Assembly (NCBI GenBank): GCA_050304135.1
Contig: JBNLDC010000009.1
Location: forward strand, 1-64,000
Direction: 5' to 3'
DNA length: 64,000 nt
Origin: JAFGNB01 sp050304135
Lineage (GTDB): Bacteria; Fibrobacterota; Chitinivibrionia; Chitinivibrionales; Chitinispirillaceae
The translations under genes were made by a program, and so were the position numbers. The notes under the pieces are model-generated. The model ran no database searches. It was given only the letters and a program-made list of their open reading frames with translations, and was not told the DNA's origin. Of the stretch, positions 34,301 through 43,458 are shown piece by piece; the stretch's first letter is position 1; each line of letters opens with the position of its first letter.

Positions 34301-34773
34301 CGCCGAAGCCAGGTGAAACACATTGTGAGATTGCCCTTCCTGCTTTCATTTCGACGGAATATATTCCCGATGGTCCGACCCGGGTTGCCGTATATCAGGA
34401 ACTTTCCGCCGTCGAAACACTTCCTGCGCTCTCTGCACTGCAGCAATCGGTCACCGACCGGTTCGGTCCGCTGCCGCAGGAGGTGGCATCGCTCTTTATA
34501 ATTATGAATATCAAGGTTTTAGCGAGTTCTCTCGGTATTTCCAAAGTGGCAATTTCAGGATCAGGACAATGCACCTTTTACCTGAAAAGTTCCGGAGACG
34601 ATATCAAACCGGTGATTGAACGCTTCATGCAGGATGTCCGTTATGCATTTGAAATCGCACTTTCTGAACCGATTTCCTTTTCTTCGACGCTAAAATCTTC
34701 TTCTCCAGTGGAATATTCGCTTGAAGTTGCCGGGATACTCGAACGGGTAGCGGAAACAGGTCCATCCGGATAA
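31333..34773 (+). CDS. mfd: Transcription-repair coupling factor Mfd
   Basis: 1146 residues, normal length. It removes RNA polymerase stalled at DNA damage and recruits UvrA. The N-terminal UvrB-like module (1-330) is followed by the polymerase-interacting domain (about 475-540, NDYVVHDDHGIACFLGIEQI), the RecG-like translocase with Walker A GDVGFGKTEVA (about 626) and DEEQ box (LLIIDEEQRFG, about 726), motif VI (QLYQLRGRVGRS) and the C-terminal autoinhibitory domain. All helicase motifs look intact. It lies 48 bases after tRNA-Lys and 305 bases before the parvulin operon. Confidence 0.97.
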   Translation: MESNTLASLRSSYPFPHIQSWLKSRPLTAVFKGLCGSSDALLCADLFRTSALPILVATESAKRAEQLVEECRSLLSEEEVLFFPSRDAVPYNFKSPFGPTVEHRLGVLHQLLDGSRKIIVAPAAALLQKLPPQRELYRKIIRLHCNDEVPIDKLSRWLVDNGFHRENQVSDIGMFSIRGGIVDIYPFLSEHPLRIEFWGNSIDSIRQFDVFSQKSLDHTNSAMITPIREFCFSASQITGACATIERETENGTVDPGGSAKLLHQWKTGDFEGCEWYLHRFPQKVVSLFDYLPSDTVVVWDDESPVENRLNEVRQNYLRHFIRAPAQFQPLLSAPEQLLFTNEAIREMLDCFHTLHIASVTSVDNAEVFTVALQEQPRITPEIEVISRHLTALLHDGYRCILICPNEGHVQRMKELLDPYSPEIEFTIGYLTNGFTDPGQKTVFYSESRLLAQPAARATRPKKKSSGAPITGYDALSPNDYVVHDDHGIACFLGIEQIQAGDVTQDCMVLLYDGGTKIYVPVYDFYKVQKYIGKDAHHPVLSKIGTGSWEKLKTKTRESLREMASELIALYAKRQYLEGIAVDKDTIWQKEFEDAFMYEETPDQLKAVREIKQDMESSRPMDRLVCGDVGFGKTEVAMQAAFKAVMSGYQVAVLAPTTILAAQHFSTFSTRMNNFPVKIASLSRFVKSAQQKEIIGRTGRGEVDILIGTHRILSGDIAFKNLGLLIIDEEQRFGVHHKEKIKTFRFSIDVLSLSATPIPRTLHLSLIGARDLSIINTPPQNRLPIETVVAPYHEEIVKSAIENELERGGQVYYVNNRIKSLQQTKDTIEQIVPQARVVTAHGQMDEESLERIMKEFIAGRFDVLLSTVIIENGLDIPNVNTIIVNRADMMGLSQLYQLRGRVGRSSEQAFAYFFTPSFKEMTDIALQRLKALEQYTELGSGFQIAMRDLEIRGAGNILGTMQHGYIEAIGFELYCRILKEAIDEIKGTAPAPKPGETHCEIALPAFISTEYIPDGPTRVAVYQELSAVETLPALSALQQSVTDRFGPLPQEVASLFIIMNIKVLASSLGISKVAISGSGQCTFYLKSSGDDIKPVIERFMQDVRYAFEIALSEPISFSSTLKSSSPVEYSLEVAGILERVAETGPSG

Positions 34774-35078
34774 TACGGCCCGCCAACAACTCTTTATGTT
34801 GTGCGATTCCAGAAACTCCTCCCGTTTTCCGTCAGATACTTTTTTAAAGGTGAAAACTGATTTTCTCTTTCCGGTATTCACTGCCGAGGACTGTTTTTCG
34901 CATTCCTGAAAGTTGCTCATGCTTATTTCTGCACAACAGGATAAATACAGTAATATAGAAGAGAAATGGATTTACTTTTCTCCATTATTTATTTTTTTTC
35001 AATGATCTATACTCCAAGGCATTTTTTCCTATTGTTCCTCCCGTTACAAAAACCCGAATCCTCTTTCCGGACTATACC
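34774..35078. other. Intergenic stretch between mfd and the parvulin operon
   Basis: No gene or RNA recognised. A 76-codon minus-strand frame overlaps the end of mfd and has no family resemblance. The promoter of the operon starting at 35079 is expected here. Confidence 0.4.
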
Positions 35079-35942
35079 ATGACATCATTTTATTCCGTTC
35101 TGTACGTGACTATCGTAACCGTGTGCATTGGTATCTTTTGTTCCCGGAAACCCGCAAGTCCGGTGATCGCTCGTGTCGGTAAATCGGTTCTCACGGTAGA
35201 TGATTTCAACAACAGTATTCCTCCTGAATACAGTGATCAACTCACGTTGGAACAGAATATCAACTACGTCAGACAATGGATTGACACGGAACTGCTCTTC
35301 CAGGAGGCAATGAGAAAAAAAATTGACCGGGAACCGCAGATCAGAGATCGTCTCAAGAAAATGAAAAAAGACCTCCTTGCCGCAGAAATGATGAGCAGAA
35401 ATTCCGTTATGGAAAAAAGTGCATCCATAGACGAAAAATCCATTCATGACTACTATGAACTCAATAAAGAAAAGTTCATCAGGGAGAGGGATGTTGCAAA
35501 ATATCTGGAAATCGTTGTTACCGACAGTCGCACCGCCTGGTACATCAGTAAAAACGCCACTACCGATAATTTCCTGACACTGGCCGCTGAATACTCGCAA
35601 CAACCGTATCCCGAGTCCATCAATGTTCCCTACAGTGCCCTTGATGATGTACAACCGGAAGTACGGCAGGCAATAATCGCGACACCGGTCGATGCCACCT
35701 CCGCACCCGTGAAAAGTGATCTGGGATACCACATCATCCGGGTAATCGACAAACTGGAAAAAGGTGGTATATGCAAAGAAGATGAAATCTGGGAGGACAT
35801 TGTCAACCAACTCACGGCAAAATCCCAGAAGGAAAATGTCGAGCAGCTTATTGCCGATCTCCGTCTGAAAACAAATGTGGAATTCAATTCCGATCTCATA
35901 AAACCTGGTAATCACTCGGATAGCCGCGAAAAAAAACAATAA
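35079..35942 (+). CDS. PpiC-type (parvulin) peptidyl-prolyl isomerase, SurA-like
   Basis: 287 residues with a hydrophobic N-terminal export signal (1-22, IVTVCIGIFCSRK; the Cys could be lipidated but the lipobox is poor). Residues 28-130 resemble the SurA N-terminal chaperone region (VIARVGKSVLTVDDFNNSIP) and 140-235 a parvulin domain (VAKYLEIVVT...DLGYHIIRVIDK). Its first half lacks the usual GGDLGW-type loop, so isomerase activity may be weak. It is the first gene of a seven-gene run and precedes a second, larger SurA homologue by about 140 bases. Likely role: folding of outer-membrane or secreted proteins in the periplasm. Confidence 0.85.
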   Translation: MTSFYSVLYVTIVTVCIGIFCSRKPASPVIARVGKSVLTVDDFNNSIPPEYSDQLTLEQNINYVRQWIDTELLFQEAMRKKIDREPQIRDRLKKMKKDLLAAEMMSRNSVMEKSASIDEKSIHDYYELNKEKFIRERDVAKYLEIVVTDSRTAWYISKNATTDNFLTLAAEYSQQPYPESINVPYSALDDVQPEVRQAIIATPVDATSAPVKSDLGYHIIRVIDKLEKGGICKEDEIWEDIVNQLTAKSQKENVEQLIADLRLKTNVEFNSDLIKPGNHSDSREKKQ

Positions 35943-36083
35943 CTATTCCGGATACACGAAAACAAACAATCCGATTGTGATCCGCAACCTCCCTGTTTCT
36001 ACCGAGCGGTGACTGTTCCGGAAGAAATGGTGGTGGTGTCCGGTTTCCGATGACTTACAAATAAATTGAAAGGATACTTATTA

Positions 36084-37373
36084 ATGTTCCGATATCTGGT
36101 ACTACTGCTCCTGCTGTTATCCTCTTTAGCCATCTCTTCTCTGGCGGAAGAAAAAATCGATGGCATCGTGGCTGTTGTCGGTGATGAAGCGATACTACTT
36201 TCTGAACTCGATGCTTACACCATGCTCAGACTCAACAGTCTCGGACTCCGGAAAGATTCCGTCGATTTAAAAAAATACCGGGAGCAGTTTCTTGACGAAC
36301 TCATTGATGGTAAGGTTCTTTTAGCCTATGGTAAAAAAGACACCACCATTTCCGTTTCCGACGACGAAGTAGAACAGGCAACCAACAATCACATTGCGAT
36401 GTTGCTGAATCAGAACAATCTTACGCTCGACAGCCTTGAGGTTGAACTGCAGCGACAGCAGGGAATCACTCTCGCGAAATTCAAGGCTGATGCTCGAAAA
36501 GCGATCCGGGAACAGTTACTTAAACAGAAAGTACAGCAGACCTATCTTTTCGGTATTAAAATCACCAAAAAAGATGTTGAACTTTTTTATAAAGAGTACA
36601 TCGACAGTCTTCCGAAAATGGGTGAAAGTGTTCTGCTTTCAAAACTTTCCATTTCCATCACCCCTTCGGAATCAATCAGGCAGAATGCATTCGATAAAAT
36701 CAAATCCCTCAAACAGCGACTCGATAACGGAGCCGACTTTACAGAACTGGCGAAACAGTTTTCAGAAGGTCCCGAAGCCTCCGAAGGCGGCGATCTCGGT
36801 TTCATTGCAAAGGGTACCCTCAGTGAACTGGCATTTGAAGAAAAAGCGTTCAATCTCTCCCAGGGACAGACCAGTGAACCGTTTGAAACCCGTTTCGGAT
36901 TTCACATCATTAATGTTATTGAAAAACGTGATCAGAAAGTGCACATCAGACAGATATTCATCAAGGTCGAACCACCGAAAGAGGAAATTGAGCGTATCAC
37001 CCGCACACTCGATTCCATCCGCACCAATTGTTCTACCGAAAAAGCATTTGCGGAAGCGGTTAAAAAGTTTAGTCAGGATCCGGTTTCAAAAAAAAGCAAC
37101 GGACACCTGAAATGGACCTCTCTGCTCGAACTTCCATCAGAAATCAAAGCGGCAATTGATTCATTACCTGAGGGAGCAATCTCTCGACCGGTTCAAACCG
37201 ACAAAACCATTGCGATATACCGGGTCGAGAAACGAGTAAGCGAACGGACACTCACAATTAAAGACGATTACCTTATTCTTGAAAAAAAGGCATCGGATAT
37301 CTTTTCACAGAAAAAAATGATCGCACTCGTTTCAAAGTGGCGAAAAGACATATTTATTGACAAAAGATTATAA
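36084..37373 (+). CDS. surA: SurA-type periplasmic chaperone/peptidyl-prolyl isomerase
   Basis: The ATG at 36084 has GAAAGGA about nine bases upstream, better than a TTG at 36066. 429 residues: signal peptide (MFRYLVLLLLLLSSLAISSLA), SurA_N domain (about 22-160, DGIVAVVGDEAILLSELDAY), a first parvulin domain (about 175-285, with SEGGDLGFIAKGTLSE and FGFHIINV) and a second (about 286-395, VHIRQIFIKV, NGHLKW). This is the standard SurA plan for outer-membrane protein folding. The methyltransferase gene follows after five bases. Confidence 0.9.
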   Translation: MFRYLVLLLLLLSSLAISSLAEEKIDGIVAVVGDEAILLSELDAYTMLRLNSLGLRKDSVDLKKYREQFLDELIDGKVLLAYGKKDTTISVSDDEVEQATNNHIAMLLNQNNLTLDSLEVELQRQQGITLAKFKADARKAIREQLLKQKVQQTYLFGIKITKKDVELFYKEYIDSLPKMGESVLLSKLSISITPSESIRQNAFDKIKSLKQRLDNGADFTELAKQFSEGPEASEGGDLGFIAKGTLSELAFEEKAFNLSQGQTSEPFETRFGFHIINVIEKRDQKVHIRQIFIKVEPPKEEIERITRTLDSIRTNCSTEKAFAEAVKKFSQDPVSKKSNGHLKWTSLLELPSEIKAAIDSLPEGAISRPVQTDKTIAIYRVEKRVSERTLTIKDDYLILEKKASDIFSQKKMIALVSKWRKDIFIDKRL

Positions 37374-37378
37374 CACCC

Positions 37379-38128
37379 ATGAGCTACGATATTATTGCTC
37401 CGTATTACGACGAGGTAATGGATCACGTTGATTATACCGAATGGTATGATCTTATCCTCTCCGTCGTGTCAAAGTACCGGATGAAAACCCCTGTTTCTCT
37501 GTTCGAAATAGGCGGTGGAACCGGAACGCTCGGACGAATGCTCACCGGTAATAAAAAGCTGTTCCGGTATTTCGGTTCTGATATCTGCCGAAAAATGGCT
37601 GTTGAAGCACAAAAGAAAAATCTCGCTTTTTTTTGTGCCGATGGTTGCGCTCTGCCCGTGAAAGAATCATTTGATATGATAATCTTTTTATATGACGGTA
37701 TCAATTACCTGCAATCTCTTCCGGCTTACCGTCAATTATTCAATTCCGTCTCCCGGTGTCTGAAACCAAACGGATTTTTTCTTTTTGACATCACCACCCG
37801 GGAAAATTCACTTCTGCATTTTTACGATTTTTTTGATTATCAGGAGCTTGGTGGTACCTCTGTTCTGCGTCACAGTTATTTTCTATCGCAAAAAAATATT
37901 CAGAAAAACGACTTCCTGTTTTTTTCTCCGGTAGATGATAAAAACAATCTTTATACGAAACGTTTTGAAACCCACTCACAAAAGGTCTTTTCTGTAGAGC
38001 AGTTGAAAAAAATTATTCCGCAGTCGCCGTTTTCCTGTCGGGGTATCTGGGACGGATGTACCATGCAACCCCATACTGCAGTCTCGGAACGAATTCACTT
38101 CCTCCTTCAGAAAAAAAGCGATGATTGA
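37379..38128 (+). CDS. SAM-dependent class I methyltransferase
   Basis: 249 residues. Motif I reads LFEIGGGTGTLGRML (about 40-54), followed by an acidic pocket residue (FGSDI), FFCADGCALPV and FDMIIFLYDGINYL, typical of small-molecule class I methyltransferases. The substrate is unknown. The gene overlaps the FtsE-like gene by eight bases, so it is translationally coupled with it. No signal peptide. Confidence 0.85.
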   Translation: MSYDIIAPYYDEVMDHVDYTEWYDLILSVVSKYRMKTPVSLFEIGGGTGTLGRMLTGNKKLFRYFGSDICRKMAVEAQKKNLAFFCADGCALPVKESFDMIIFLYDGINYLQSLPAYRQLFNSVSRCLKPNGFFLFDITTRENSLLHFYDFFDYQELGGTSVLRHSYFLSQKNIQKNDFLFFSPVDDKNNLYTKRFETHSQKVFSVEQLKKIIPQSPFSCRGIWDGCTMQPHTAVSERIHFLLQKKSDD

Positions 38129-38816
38129 ATTCACGCATGTTTCAAAATCGTATGATCCCGTTTCTCATGTGTTACATGATATCTCGTTTAAAATCGACAA
38201 GGCTGAATTCATTTTTCTTACCGGTGTCAGTGGTGCGGGAAAAACGACCCTGCTGAAACTTATTTTCATGGAAGAATTACCGACAACCGGATCGGTTTTC
38301 ATCTGCGGTTACGATTCCAAAACAATGAATGCCCAGAAGCTGCCCTACCTGCGCCGAAAACTGGGAATTGTATTTCAGGATTTCAGATTGCTTGAAGACA
38401 GGAATATTTTTGAAAATGTCGCCTTTACCCTTCGGGTTATAGGCAAGAAAGAACATGAAATAAAGCGTAAAGTGTTCGAAGTGCTCTCTTTTACCGGATT
38501 GAGCCATAAATGTTTTCATTTTCCTCAGCAACTTTCAGGTGGTGAACAGCAACGGGTGGCAATAGCACGTGCGATTATCAATGATCCATGGATCCTTCTT
38601 GCCGATGAACCGACAGGAAATCTTGATATGTCAATATCACATGAAATTTTCAAATTACTGCAGATGATCAACAGCTGGGGAACCACCGTAATAATGGCCA
38701 CCCACGATCTTGCCCTTATTGAGCCGTATCATTACCGGCATATTATTCTCTCGCAAGGAAAACTCACCGCCGGACATGATATATCCCTTAAACCTAAAAC
38801 CGCATGGAGCGTTTGA
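38121..38816 (+). CDS. ftsE: FtsE-like ABC transporter ATPase
   Basis: 231 residues, complete ABC ATPase: Walker A GVSGAGKTTLL (about 36), Q-loop VFQDFRLLE, signature QLSGGEQQR, Walker B ILLADEPTGNLD, switch His in ATHD. The opening MIEFTHVSKSYD and VFQDFRLL closely follow FtsE, which with FtsX controls septal peptidoglycan hydrolases. However, no ftsX follows; the next gene is a sugar epimerase that overlaps its stop by one base. Either ftsX lies elsewhere or this ATPase serves a different membrane partner. Confidence 0.85.
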   Translation: MIEFTHVSKSYDPVSHVLHDISFKIDKAEFIFLTGVSGAGKTTLLKLIFMEELPTTGSVFICGYDSKTMNAQKLPYLRRKLGIVFQDFRLLEDRNIFENVAFTLRVIGKKEHEIKRKVFEVLSFTGLSHKCFHFPQQLSGGEQQRVAIARAIINDPWILLADEPTGNLDMSISHEIFKLLQMINSWGTTVIMATHDLALIEPYHYRHIILSQGKLTAGHDISLKPKTAWSV

Positions 38817-39766
38817 TGATCCTTGTTACCGGCGCAGCCGGATTTATCGGTTTTAACCTTTGCAGAAAACTGCTCTCTTCAGGTCAACCGGTCATCGGTC
38901 TTGACAATATTAACGAATATTATGATCCGGAGTTGAAACATGCCCGATTGAAGGAACTTTCCGTATTTCCGGAATTTTCATTTCATAAAATTGACTTGTG
39001 TGATTTTGACGCAGTGGAAAAACTCTTCGCAGATACTTCCATCGACCGTATCTGTCATCTTGCGGCACAGGCGGGAGTACGGTACTCACTTACGCACCCG
39101 TTTGCCTATCAGAAATCTAATGGTGAGGGATTTCTCCACATCATCGAGCTTGCCAAAAGAAACAACTGCAGCAATTTCGTCTATGCGTCCTCTTCTTCGG
39201 TCTATGGAATGAATACCAAATTGCCCTTTGCGGAAACCGATTCGGTTGACCACCCTGTTTCTCTGTACGCGGCGTCCAAGCGATCAAACGAGCTTACGGC
39301 ATTTTCCTACAGTCATCTATTCGGAATGTCATGCAGTGGACTGCGTTTTTTCACTGTCTATGGTCCCTGGGGACGTCCTGATATGGCGCTTTTTATTTTT
39401 ACTCGATCAATTATTGAAGGCCGTCCGATTGATATTTTCAACAATGGAGAAATGCGGCGTAACTTTACCTATATCGACGATATTGTTGACGGAATTATCC
39501 GTGTACTCGATACACCGAACGCGTACGAAATTTATAATATCGGCAACAGCAGAGCTGAAAATCTTATGGATTTCATCGATAGAATAGAACAGTGTCTGGG
39601 TAAAAAAGCGATTCGGAATTATCTCCCGATGCAACCCGGCGATGTGAAAGTTACCGTTGCGGATATTGATAAAATTCGAAGTCTCGGTTATGAACCTTCA
39701 ACAAATATCAACGAGGGTATTGCTGAATTTATTACCTGGTATAAAAAATATTACTCCATTGCATAA
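38816..39766 (+). CDS. NAD-dependent UDP-sugar 4-epimerase (UDP-glucuronate/TviC type)
   Basis: The ATG at 38816 overlaps the preceding TGA and has GGAG seven bases upstream; an ATG four codons earlier lacks one. 316 residues of the extended SDR family: NAD-binding GAAGFIG at the N-terminus, AAQAGVRYSL, catalytic Ser in SSSSVYG and YAASK (Tyr near 151). DNINEYYDPELKHARL and GPWGRPDMALFIFT are typical of UDP-glucuronate 4-epimerases (CapD/LspL-like) and TviC. With the dehydrogenase downstream it would supply a 4-epimerised uronic-acid nucleotide sugar for an acidic surface polysaccharide. Cytoplasmic. Confidence 0.9.
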   Translation: MILVTGAAGFIGFNLCRKLLSSGQPVIGLDNINEYYDPELKHARLKELSVFPEFSFHKIDLCDFDAVEKLFADTSIDRICHLAAQAGVRYSLTHPFAYQKSNGEGFLHIIELAKRNNCSNFVYASSSSVYGMNTKLPFAETDSVDHPVSLYAASKRSNELTAFSYSHLFGMSCSGLRFFTVYGPWGRPDMALFIFTRSIIEGRPIDIFNNGEMRRNFTYIDDIVDGIIRVLDTPNAYEIYNIGNSRAENLMDFIDRIEQCLGKKAIRNYLPMQPGDVKVTVADIDKIRSLGYEPSTNINEGIAEFITWYKKYYSIA

Positions 39767-39778
39767 AAGGATTAGAAC

Positions 39779-41020
39779 ATGAGCACCGTTTCAATTTGTG
39801 TCGTGGGTTTAGGTTATGTCGGTCTTCCACTAGCCATCGAAATGGCAAAATATTTTCCGGTTACCGGGTTTGATATCAAACAGTCCCGTATTGATGTTTT
39901 AAAAAGCGGTTTTGATCCCACCGGTGAAGTCAGTTCTGAAACACTTGCCAACACATCATTGCAATTATCTTCTGATCCTCAAACAATCAGTCAGGCTAAT
40001 TTCATTATCATCGCCGTTCCCACCCCAATTGATTCCCATAACATCCCAGATCTTACTCCGCTCTACCGGTCTTCTGAAACCGTCGGAAAAAATCTTACTC
40101 CCGGTAGTATCGTTGTCTATGAATCCACCGTGTATCCAGGAGTAACCGAAGAAGAATGTGTACCGGTACTGGAAAAATTTTCTTCTTTAAAATGGAAAAA
40201 AGACTTCAATGTTGGTTATTCGCCGGAACGTATTAACCCCGGCGATAAAGTGCATACTTTCGCGAGTATCGTCAAGGTCGTTTCAGGTGATACGCCGAAA
40301 ACCCTTGAAACAGTTACACACGTTTATAATACTGCCGTTAAGGCTGGTGTTCACAAAGCTTCATGCATCAAGGTAGCCGAAGCGGCGAAAGTGATTGAAA
40401 ATACTCAGCGTGATATCAATATCGCACTTATGAACGAGCTTAAAATCATTTTCGATAAAATGAATATTTCCACTCGCGATGTCCTCAAAGCAGCTTCAAC
40501 AAAGTGGAATTTTCTTCCTTTCGAACCAGGTCTCGTGGGAGGACATTGTATCGGTGTTGATCCCTATTACCTTGCCTATAAAGCGGAAGAGATCGGTCAC
40601 CATCCTCAAATTATCAGAGCCGGAAGAAGGATTAACGATGCGATGGGTAAATATTTCGCACGTGAACTTATCAAGAGAATGATTCATCAGGATTTTTCCG
40701 TAAAAAGCTGCAAAGTGCTCATTTGCGGCATAACCTTCAAGGAAAACGTCCCTGATATCCGAAACTCACGCGTTATTGATATTATCAACGAATTACACGT
40801 TTTCGGTGTCACTCCCGAGATCTGGGATCCGGTAGCCGACAAAGATGAAGTCAAGGAAGAATACGGTTTTGATTTAATCACTTCACCTGCCCCTCAGACC
40901 TATGACGTGGTACTTCTGGCAGTAAAACATCAGCAGTTCACCGAAAAAAACCCTACCGGTTTATCGTTACTTACCAAAGAAAACGGAATTATTTACGACA
41001 TAAAAGAGGCTCTTCAATGA
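39779..41020 (+). CDS. tviB: UDP-N-acetylhexosamine 6-dehydrogenase (TviB/WbpO type)
   Basis: 413 residues. N-terminal NAD site GLGYVGLPLA, substrate loops VPTPID and YESTVYPGVTEEECVPVLE, GYSPERINPGDK, the central helix KVAEAAKVIENTQRDINIALMNEL (quoted in part) and catalytic Cys near 257 in GGHCIGVDPYY. These wordings fit the TviB/WbpO/VipA group, which oxidises UDP-GlcNAc or UDP-GalNAc to the uronate, better than plain UDP-glucose dehydrogenase. Paired with a 4-epimerase, as tviB-tviC in Vi antigen synthesis. It overlaps the SLBB export gene by four bases (ATGA). Confidence 0.88.
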   Translation: MSTVSICVVGLGYVGLPLAIEMAKYFPVTGFDIKQSRIDVLKSGFDPTGEVSSETLANTSLQLSSDPQTISQANFIIIAVPTPIDSHNIPDLTPLYRSSETVGKNLTPGSIVVYESTVYPGVTEEECVPVLEKFSSLKWKKDFNVGYSPERINPGDKVHTFASIVKVVSGDTPKTLETVTHVYNTAVKAGVHKASCIKVAEAAKVIENTQRDINIALMNELKIIFDKMNISTRDVLKAASTKWNFLPFEPGLVGGHCIGVDPYYLAYKAEEIGHHPQIIRAGRRINDAMGKYFARELIKRMIHQDFSVKSCKVLICGITFKENVPDIRNSRVIDIINELHVFGVTPEIWDPVADKDEVKEEYGFDLITSPAPQTYDVVLLAVKHQQFTEKNPTGLSLLTKENGIIYDIKEALQ

Positions 41021-43458
41021 TGCGTTCCCTCATTTTATCCGGAATTGTTTTTATCTTTTCTGTAGCTGGCGCACAGCAGAGTAAGAAGGCTTTGCTTGAT
41101 CAGCGTTTACCTCCGGATCTCCAGAAACAATTGCTTCAGAAAACCGAATCGATGGATTTTTCCAAGCTCGATATGGAAAAACTTGAAAAACAGAAAACCC
41201 AATCGGAATCAGAAAAACCTGAAGATACTACAGCACTCTCAGATTCACTCGCACCTCCTCCGGTCGACTCACTTTCCACTTACGAGAAAATATTCAGGGG
41301 TGATACGCTCAATCCCGACAGTATGCTGAATACGCTTTCACTATTCGGTCATAATTTTTTCACCAACGCAAAACCATCAACCTTTGCCCCGACGGATAAT
41401 TTTTCCATTCCCTCAGACTATATCATCAATACCGACGATGAAATCCTTATCTATATCTGGGGGAGGATCAATGAAGAACATCGTCTGAAAGTTGATCGCG
41501 ATGGAAAAATTTCTATACCCCGAATCGGCCCTATAAATGTTGGTGGGCTTCCTTTCACAACCATGAAAGAAAACATTCTCAACCGCATCAATCAAATTGA
41601 GGGGGTGAATGCCTCTGTTTCCGTCGGAACCTTGCGAACAATCGATGTGTTTATTGTTGGCGAAGTTGCTGTTCCCGGATTTTATACGCTTAGTGCACTT
41701 TCAAACATAACCAACGCACTCTTTGCAGCCGGTGGTCCGACAAAAAACGGGTCTCTTCGAAATATACAGTTGAAACGAAATAAAAAAACAGTGGCCACCA
41801 TTGATTTCTATGACTTTTTGCTTGAAGGAAAAGATGCAACTGGTTTGCGTCTCGAACCCGGAGATGTTATTCATGTCCCTATAGTAAAAAAAATGGTTGC
41901 CATTACCGGTAATGTCCGTCGGAGTGCAATATATGAGATCACCGAAGATGAACGTCTCGACGATGTCATTGAACTTTCCGGGGGGATTGCTCCCTCCGCC
42001 TGGACAAATACTCTACAGATAGAGCGATTTTTCGATAATAAAAAAATTCTCGTTGATATTGATTCCACCGCTACAAAAATTCCTCCGCTTCCGGTAGCCG
42101 ATGGCGATATTATCAAAATCTTCCCCGTTCTCGATGAGAACCAGAACGCCGTATTTCTTACCGGCAATGTGGTGCGTCCCGGAAGGTATGAATTCAAGGA
42201 GGGTATGAGGCTCAACGATATCATCCCTGATTACAATTCGCTTCTTCGTGAAACGTATCTTGAATATGCAATCATTATCCGACAGGATCCCCCCCGGTTC
42301 CTCAACCGTATTCAAACATTCAACCTGAAAGAGGCAATCGATAATCCTGATTCGGAAAACAATATAGCATTGCAGGCACGCGATTATATTATTGTTTATA
42401 AACTGGATTATTTTGAACCAGACCGCACTATCGAAATCGATGGTTCCGTTACCAATCCCGGTAAATATAAACTGATGGAAAACATGAAGATTCGAGATCT
42501 TATTCTTCAGGCAGGAGGTTTGAGAGATGACGCAAGTGCAACCAGAGGCGAACTGTATCGAAGAAAAGTAGATGAAAATCAGGATCAGGTTGCAACTGTC
42601 AAAATTGATTTTTGTGTTGAATGTGCTTTAAAAAATGATCCTGAACACAATTTTACACTTACCCGACTTGACCGTGTGTTGATTCGAAGCAAACTCGGGT
42701 GGGAGAAAGAGCGAAAAGTAACCCTGCGCGGCCAATTCAACTATCCGGGAATTTATGTGCTGTTTGAAGGGGAAACTCTTGGTGAACTTATAGAACGGGC
42801 TGGTGGTTTTGCAAAAGATGCCTATCTCGCCGCCGCCGTTTTTTCTCGAGTATCGGTAAAGCAATTTGAAGAAAAAAGAAATATCGATTACAGTCAACAA
42901 CTCGAAACCGATATGCTTAATTTATCCGCGGAACTCTCTTCGAAACAAAACCCCGACGAGGCGCAGGCTATTCTTGAACAGCAACTTGCACTTAAAAACA
43001 GCCGTCGTTCCATGAAGGCTACCGGGAGAATTGTAATTGATATGAAGGATTCCAAACATTTCAATGACTTTATTCTGGAAGATGGAGATGAACTTTTTAT
43101 ACCGAGAAACCAGAATACCGTCTCCGTTATCGGCGAGGTTTATAATCCATCTACGTTCAAATTCGATGCCGCCAGTAATACTGTTACCCACTATCTGGAG
43201 GCTGCCGGTGGAGCTAAAACATCTGCAGATGTTAAACATACGTATATAATTAAAGCAAATGGAAATATCGTCACCAATAAACGTCAACGAGTACAGAATT
43301 ACGCACTCTCCCCGGGAGATGCCGTGGTGGTACCGCAAAAAATACGATTTTCAAATCCACATAAAATATTCGTCGATTCTGTTGATGCAGTTTTTAAAAT
43401 ATCAATGCTTCTTGGAAACCTGGTAACACTGATTCTTGCAATAAACAGTCTTAAATAG
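41017..43458 (+). CDS. Multi-SLBB polysaccharide export protein (Wza-like)
   Basis: 813 residues. Signal peptide MMRSLILSGIVFIFSVAGA, a Gln/Ser/Lys-rich stretch, then a poly-export domain (about 128-215, SDYIINTDDEILIYIWGRIN) followed by several SLBB domains whose repeat signature is (V/I)xGxVxxPGxYxxxxxxxLxxxIxxAGG: VPGFYTLSALSNIT, NVRRSAIYEITEDE, VVRPGRYEFKEG, VTNPGKYKLMEN, FNYPGIYVLFEG and VYNPSTFKFDAA. A C-terminal hydrophobic helix (about 790-810) resembles the outer-membrane helix of Wza. It should form the channel that exports the polysaccharide whose precursors the two upstream enzymes make. The TAG stop is shared with the repeat element beginning at 43457. Confidence 0.9.
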   Translation: MMRSLILSGIVFIFSVAGAQQSKKALLDQRLPPDLQKQLLQKTESMDFSKLDMEKLEKQKTQSESEKPEDTTALSDSLAPPPVDSLSTYEKIFRGDTLNPDSMLNTLSLFGHNFFTNAKPSTFAPTDNFSIPSDYIINTDDEILIYIWGRINEEHRLKVDRDGKISIPRIGPINVGGLPFTTMKENILNRINQIEGVNASVSVGTLRTIDVFIVGEVAVPGFYTLSALSNITNALFAAGGPTKNGSLRNIQLKRNKKTVATIDFYDFLLEGKDATGLRLEPGDVIHVPIVKKMVAITGNVRRSAIYEITEDERLDDVIELSGGIAPSAWTNTLQIERFFDNKKILVDIDSTATKIPPLPVADGDIIKIFPVLDENQNAVFLTGNVVRPGRYEFKEGMRLNDIIPDYNSLLRETYLEYAIIIRQDPPRFLNRIQTFNLKEAIDNPDSENNIALQARDYIIVYKLDYFEPDRTIEIDGSVTNPGKYKLMENMKIRDLILQAGGLRDDASATRGELYRRKVDENQDQVATVKIDFCVECALKNDPEHNFTLTRLDRVLIRSKLGWEKERKVTLRGQFNYPGIYVLFEGETLGELIERAGGFAKDAYLAAAVFSRVSVKQFEEKRNIDYSQQLETDMLNLSAELSSKQNPDEAQAILEQQLALKNSRRSMKATGRIVIDMKDSKHFNDFILEDGDELFIPRNQNTVSVIGEVYNPSTFKFDAASNTVTHYLEAAGGAKTSADVKHTYIIKANGNIVTNKRQRVQNYALSPGDAVVVPQKIRFSNPHKIFVDSVDAVFKISMLLGNLVTLILAINSLK

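Noticed and set aside
35085..35939. A 284-codon minus-strand frame covering nearly the whole first parvulin gene
   Set aside because: The plus-strand frame has SurA/parvulin motifs and operon context; the antisense product (Phe/Gly/Asp-rich) matches nothing.
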